Shown: positions 58,683 to 64,000 of the stretch, in pieces | Layout of the letters: each line of letters opens with the position of its first letter | Numbering within the stretch: the stretch's first letter is position 1 | Source: Sipunculus nudus | Taxonomy: Eukaryota > Annelida > Sipuncula > Golfingiida > Sipunculidae | Direction: 5' to 3' | Length of the DNA stretch: 64,000 nt | Assembly: GCA_026874595.1 (NCBI GenBank) | Contig: CM049311.1 | Coordinates: 42,413,676-42,477,675, forward strand | Translations under genes and position numbers: made by a program | Notes under the pieces: generated by a model | What the model was told of the DNA's origin: nothing | The model's database searches: none | What the model saw: only the letters and a program-made list of their open reading frames with translations

Positions 58683-59359
58683 ATTCCCAGATATTGGAAC
58701 TATATCTTTCCACTGTTTTAAAAAAACTTGGTTTGCATTTTAAGCAAATCAGGTTTATCATCAGGTCACGTGAACTGCTGCGCCCTCATTTTTGGTTGAC
58801 CTCTGACCTTTCCTTGCTGCCCAGCGTCCATTTGTGCGTCTGTTTCCACACATAAACCCACATATCTCGGGAACTGTTTGACCGATCAGGCTAAAAATTT
58901 TGCACAAATGTAGCCCTTTGATAGCTTTATAACATACACTAAAAATCGTGGCACCACCTGCAACCACTTATGCACAGCGTCCATCTGTTCATCTGCCTTG
59001 GGATAAAATCACTCATATCTCAGAAGTGGTTTGACTTATCCACCTAAAATTTTGCAGGTTTATACATCCTGGACAGCTTTCTTGATTTTTGACAGGTGGC
59101 ACCACCTACATTCATGTTTACCCTGCAGCCATCCAAGCTCATATCTCGGGAACCGTTTGACCGATTGAGCCAAAATTTTGCATGTGTATACATCTCACAT
59201 AGCTCTTCATCATAGGCAAAACTGCAACAATTTATGCACCGCGTCAATTTGTTCATCTGCCTTGGGATAAAATCACTCGTATCTTAGCAGTGGTTTGACT
59301 TATCCACCTGAAATTTTGTAGGTTTATACAATCTGGACAGCTCTCTTGATTTTATGACA

Positions 59360-60070
59360 GCTTTGATTTATTATTTATTTGATTAAATTTATTCAGTAAA
59401 CAACTGACAATGATATCGTTTGAGTTTATTGCCCTGACAGCTCAATATTTTATTTTTTTTATCACGCTCAGTTGTAACTTTCTCTATAATGACGGTAATA
59501 TCTTAAAGAAATGTGCCTTTTTTACCTGAATCTCTCCCTGATGATAAACATCTCATCAGGCCTGATTTGTCCACTGGAACTTTAAACTGGTGATAATGAT
59601 AATTTTCTTGAAGCATTCAAGATGTACCAGTTTGTTTTATAGACCATAATACACAATCAAGTTATCTTTATTGTTACAACAGTGTAAATGGTTAAGTATA
59701 AATGTACAGTCAAACATACATGCAGATATATATAATATTTACAATTTTCAGCTGAGAGATTACTTAGAAATCATGAGGGAATCATATTTCCTTTTTATTT
59801 TGGAATATCAATTACTTGTATAGGTATGTTTTGCCCACAATTAAATATATATAAATAAACCATTTTGGCATTTAACCATCTGAATCATTTATACTGTTAT
59901 ATATATATATATATTACCAAATAGTGTGCATGACAACATTTCAACACTTTATTTAAATCAAATGTGATAAATAAAAAAAATTACTAATCAAAATTCTATA
60001 ATTGCTAATCAAAATTTAATTTGATTAGCAATTCTGCTACACATAATTTTCTCAACAATCCGAGCACTGG
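59360..60070. other. AT-rich insertion in C3 with a 14 bp-stem hairpin
   Basis: D monomer sequence stops after TTTTATGACAG and resumes at CATCGTCCATCGTTCATCTG. The inserted ~710 bp has no match elsewhere in the window. It contains AATTGCTAATCAAA / TTTGATTAGCAATT as a perfect inverted repeat at about 59999-60034 and a short (TA)n at 59898-59915. Type unknown. Confidence 0.6.
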
Positions 60071-60437
60071 CACATCGTCCATCGTTCATCTGCCTTGGGA
60101 TAAAATCACTCATATCTTCCACCTGAAATTTAGCTGCAGACCTCCATGCTAAAAATGAACACACCTCACTCTATTCCCCTTGCCACTTAATCCATGCCTC
60201 CCTTCACGCGTCCCACTCTGAATCTGCGGATACACATAGTCACTTGTCGACTACCCATATTCTAGTTTTAAAATGTCCTAGTCTGAACTTGCAGGTCTGA
60301 AACATCCATTTTGCTGAAATCATAATGACTAAGGTAGATATGCAGGACTCAAGAGGATCAATATTAAATTAAAAAAAAAAAACCTCCATTCATACTCCCA
60401 AACTTTGCACAGGTTCGCATTAGGCCTGTAGGCCTTG

Positions 60438-62050
60438 TATAATTTAAAAAAGTTATGGGCCCAAACATAATGCATTTTGTAAATAATCGGTAAAGAAATT
60501 TGATCATTTAACACAAAACTTGTTAAAGCTAAGCACTTTTTTTCCAGTAATATAACTTTTATTAATCAAAATCAAATGGTATACCCAAAATTAGATCAAA
60601 ATCTTTAAAATTTTTTAAAATATTACCAAAAATAAAAAATTGGTACCTTAAATTTTGCCCAACTTTGACCATGGCACTTTTTTTCCTGTAACTGCTGTGG
60701 TTTCAATTTTCAAAGCATGTTTTTGTTAGCATTTCAACTGCTAACACAAAAAATTTGAAACCAGTTGATCAAAAACTGTAGATTTTATTCAAGTTTTCAA
60801 GCACTATGTCACATATTGTTTACATCAAGCTAGTGTTATGCAGTTTGCTAGAGTTCAGTTCCCCAGCTTCAGCTCTAAGTTCCTTAAATTTGGCATACAG
60901 TTAGATGTCTCCAAAATCCCCTAAGATGCCAAGAATTTGGTCACTAGGACTTTATTCCTTTGAGATATTAATGAAAAACTTCATTTTCCCATTAAAAACC
61001 CATTGTTACACTTTAAGACTGCCAAATATCAAAACCACTGATCTGACTTTGATCATATATAATATACATATTTTTCTATACATTTGCTATGCACATGCCA
61101 GAAATGATGTCAGTATTGCGTTATTGTTTTAAGTTATGGGCCCAAACATAATGCACTTTTTAAAAAATAAAGAAATATATTGACTCCCTTAACAAGAGGA
61201 TTGCCAAAGCTAGAGATTTATTGTCAGGGATGTAACATTATTAAATCAAGATTCAATTATATCCCCAAAATTAGTTCTGAATTTTTCAAATTTTAAAAGT
61301 TATTAGTATAAATATAAAATTAGTACCTTAAATTTTGCCCAACTTTGACCATGGCATGTTTGTTTCCTGAGAGCACTGTTGATATAATTTTAATATCATG
61401 CACACATAAGGATTTCATCTTTGTAGTTTAGAAAGCTGAAAGAAATTGGCCAAAAATTGTAGCTTTTATTAATGTTTTTATGTGACCATGTCAGACCAAG
61501 GCTCTACCCAGCCCCAGTCACCTGTATGTTGACCTTGTTGACCTTTCAGCAAATTATGCATGCTTGAGATGAGGCATACACTGGGGCAGCCAGGCAGCTA
61601 ATGCCAAGCCACGGTTGATCCAGGTGTACAACCCAACTCATCTAGTAGTTGTTTTGAAAAACAACATAACAATAAACAATAAATAAATAATAATTTATTT
61701 TTTTTTATAACAAATTAAAGAAAAATTAATAGAAAAGGAATTTGTTAGCTGATGAGTAACAGGAAATTAACTTGCAGTTACTGATGATGTAAGAATCTTG
61801 TATGGATGGATAGAATGTCAGTGTCAATGTTATTCCAAATAACACCATGCAGTCACCTATGGTATTTTTCAGTTCAATTTGAATGATAAAAAAATAAATC
61901 ATATTATTCATTACTAATCATTAGGGATCATATGAAGGAAATTAATGATAGAAAAAGATGCAGTTGATAATATTAATCTAGATTTCTACTGTGTCTACTG
62001 GTAGATTGACGTGAAAGTAGTCCAAAGTGAATATATTAAAATTATTTTTT
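60438..62050 (+). mobile_element. B-family fragment B4
   Basis: Joins C3 at AATTTAAAAAAGTTATGGGC, a point inside the B body, and runs collinear with B2/B3 to ATATATTAAAATTATTTTTT, where C4 begins. The 5' end and the 3' end are both absent. Confidence 0.8.
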
Positions 62051-63405
62051 ATCGAACCTGTGAGCTTATGCGATGGTGTTGCGGTGTCCGGACATTAACC
62101 TATACTATCTTAAAAACGGCAAGAGTTAGCATCACAAAATTTTCTGCAAAAAATTAGTCATCAAAAAAACTCTTGGATTTTGCTTATTTTTTGGCTAGCT
62201 GCATTTTCTAATATTTTATAGGGAAAAAGCTAAAAAAGCTTTAAAAATCTTCATTTCCGAAACTGTTCAGCCAAATTGTCCAATATTTCATAGAAATGAT
62301 CCCTAGAACAATCTCTCTCAAGTTTGTTCGAATGGTTGAAGTTCGGTGATATTTGGCCGAGTTACAGATAGTTGACCTTAGTCATCTGTCCAAAAAAGCA
62401 TACTAAAATTACAATCTTAGAAACGGCTGGAGCTATCATCATCAAATTTTATGCTAATGTTGGTCACATGAGTCATATCTGAAATTGAGGTATTTTTGGC
62501 GTCACCTGCATCAGCCTTTTTTTGTACGGGGGTCATCAGTGCCCATATCATACTGACAGCTACAAAAAACTTCTTCTCTGAAACCCTATGGCCAAATTGT
62601 TTAATATCTCACAGAAATGATCCTAGGGTAGTGCTTTCTGAAGTTTGTTCAAATGGTCTCAGTTCAGTGACTGTTGGCTGAGTTAAGAGAAGCTGAATTT
62701 AGTCATATGCCATAACAGCCCATTTTAGCTCAGTGGCTACAAAGATCTTCTCAAAAACCACTGGGCAAAATTCATAAATCTCACACATTAATTATCCTTA
62801 GATGTTGATAATTCAAGTTTGTTCAAATGGTTTTGGTTCAGTGATATTTTGCTGAGTTATGGGGAGCTTAACTTAGCCATTTTGCTTTATTTTCCCATAT
62901 GAGTTATAAACCTGCAAAACGTTTTTTGACTGAGGCCACTGAGGCCAATTTGTTTAATATTTTACAAGAATAATCCCCTGAATAATTCTTATAATAAATG
63001 TCTTTTATGGTTCTAAAGAATGAATTTTGGCTGAATAATAAAGATTGAATTGAGTGATTTTACCATATATGTTAACAGTGTGAAGCAGATACATCTAGCC
63101 TGGCACCAGTTTATCAGCATCTATTACATCATGCCACTAGACATTTAGATTTCAGGTTATCTTTGGTTAATATTGACAAGAAAGTTTTTTTAAAAGCTTT
63201 TAAAAAAATTTAGATTGATGATTTAAGTTATTCATCATACCAGGCAATGTTACAATCATGGATATTCACCTCTCTGTGGCTATATAAAGACAACTGTAGG
63301 TTGATTATAAATTATTGGTATCCTTACTCAACTCAATTCAAGAATTGGCCATCAATGAGATGTATCTGTATTTTAATTTTGCATTCAATATGCATCTGTA
63401 ATAAT
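62051..63405 (+). mobile_element. C-family element C4, 5' portion
   Basis: 5' ATCGAACCTGTGAGCTTATG (one base off the C consensus) in the same T-run of B that C2 used in B3. The body is collinear with C1 to TGCATCTGTAATAATT, where D3 starts. Confidence 0.8.
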
Positions 63406-64000
63406 TGTATCCGCCAAAACGAAGTTTTGCGGATACTATGTTTTTGACCGGGTTCCGCCGCCGCCGTGTTCGTTTCCGGAGAACTCCTCTGAGACTACTG
63501 GACAGATTTTTCCGAAACTTACACAAATTATCGGGTCACATGTGAACTGGTGCCGAACCAAGTGACCTTGACCTCTGACCTTTCGTCTCTGCCCAGCGTC
63601 CGTTTGTGTGTCTGTTTCAACACATAAACACATATATCTCGGGAACCGTTTGACCGATCCGGAAAAAAAATTTTACACAAATGTAGCCCTGGGATAGCTT
63701 TATAACATACACAACAAAAGGTGGCGCCACCTGCAACCATGTTTGCACAGTGTCCATCTGTTCATCTGCCTGGGGTTAAAATCACTCATATCTCTGCAGT
63801 AGTTTGACTAATTCACCTAAAATTCGGCATGCGTTTACATCGTAGATAGCTTTCTTGATTTTATGACAGGTGGCGCCACCTACATTCACGTTAACGCTCC
63901 ACACATAAACCCATATATCTCGGGAACCATTTGACCGATCCGGAAAAAAATTTTACACAAATGTAGCCCTTGGATAGCTTTATAACATACACAACATAAG
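63406..64000 (+). mobile_element. D-family element D3, running off the window
   Basis: 5' GTATCCGCCAAAACGAAGTT folding with TTTTGCGGATAC, then CCGCCGCCGTG. Two D monomers with GGTGGCGCCACC at 63721 and 63869. The 3' end lies beyond the window. Confidence 0.85.

Larger units (their letters stand above)
57810..60437 (+). mobile_element. C-D composite element, copy C3
   Basis: 5' AGCTAACCTGTGAGCTTATG, GTGCGTC-type steps at 57838-57880, C body, the TCTAGA palindrome block (58603-58682), D monomers from about 58760, D 3' end (CTGCGGATACACATAGTCAC, CGACTACCC, CTAG at about 60263) and C 3' end at 60437. The C-to-D and D-to-C junctions are the same as in C2a and C2b. A ~0.7 kb AT-rich stretch (59360-60070) is inserted among the D monomers. 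Confidence 0.83.

Noticed and set aside
1-64000. tRNA, rRNA or snRNA genes
   Set aside because: I looked for tRNA A/B-box pairs with foldable arms and conserved rRNA strings and found none convincing; a covariance-model scan would be decisive.

Overview
The window looks like a repeat-dense stretch of a large, AT-rich animal genome, most likely a marine bivalve mollusc. That placement is an inference: it rests on many elements that pair a hairpin start with GTCC/GTCT tetranucleotide runs, and on Ty3/gypsy and CR1/L2-like remains of invertebrate type. I see no intact protein-coding gene, tRNA or rRNA. The only protein homology I can support is (i) the C-terminal half of a Ty3/gypsy pol and (ii) the 3' end of a non-LTR (LINE) reverse transcriptase. 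Both are broken. Most other reading frames are accidental frames running through repeats.

Layout. 1-2990 is AT-rich noncoding DNA with TA and AAT microsatellites. 2993-4836 is a 1.84 kb non-autonomous element with ~120-140 bp terminal inverted repeats built from the palindrome GCCCATTTCATGAAATGGGC. 4931-8865 is a ~3.9 kb satellite of 112 bp monomers, each a chain of TGANNTCA palindromes. 8870-10813 is a 5'-truncated gypsy element lying directly against the satellite; its 3' end (polypurine tract plus a 151 bp LTR) is intact. From 10847 to the end the window is a mosaic of nested Helitron-like, non-autonomous elements.

I sort these into families by their ends. A and B start AGCTCAGCTGACT and end at a TGACCCATGGGTCA hairpin. 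C starts AGCGAACCTGTGAGC and ends AGGCCTGTAGGCCTTG. D starts GTATCCGCC and ends TAGTCG..CGACTA..CTAG. E starts GTATCCCC and ends TGGCACC..GGTGCCA..CTAG. F starts AGCCCTCAGCC. A hybrid (G) has A-type ends and E-type contents. All share one plan: insertion in a T-run, a 5' hairpin, often a GTCC microsatellite, tandem ~280-340 bp monomers, a subterminal inverted repeat of the 5' end, a 3' hairpin, then CTTG or CTAG followed by T. One nested pair (C inside B, 43464-48359) can be compared with uninterrupted B copies and shows insertion into a T-run without target-site duplication. This is the expected behaviour of Helitron2/Helentron-type elements and their DINE/HINE-like or bivalve 'pearl'-like derivatives (family assignment by architecture, from general knowledge).

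Points most worth a second look: the satellite's internal spacing code; the palindrome GGTGGCGCCACC shared by otherwise different families; arrays of perfect AGGTCA direct repeats (nuclear-receptor DR1-like) in E and G; a chimeric C-D composite that has moved as a unit; and a 1.5 kb CpG-richer insertion with an 8 bp target duplication and promoter-like spacing. Coordinates of element ends are by eye and good to a few bases where a terminal motif is given, looser for truncated pieces.
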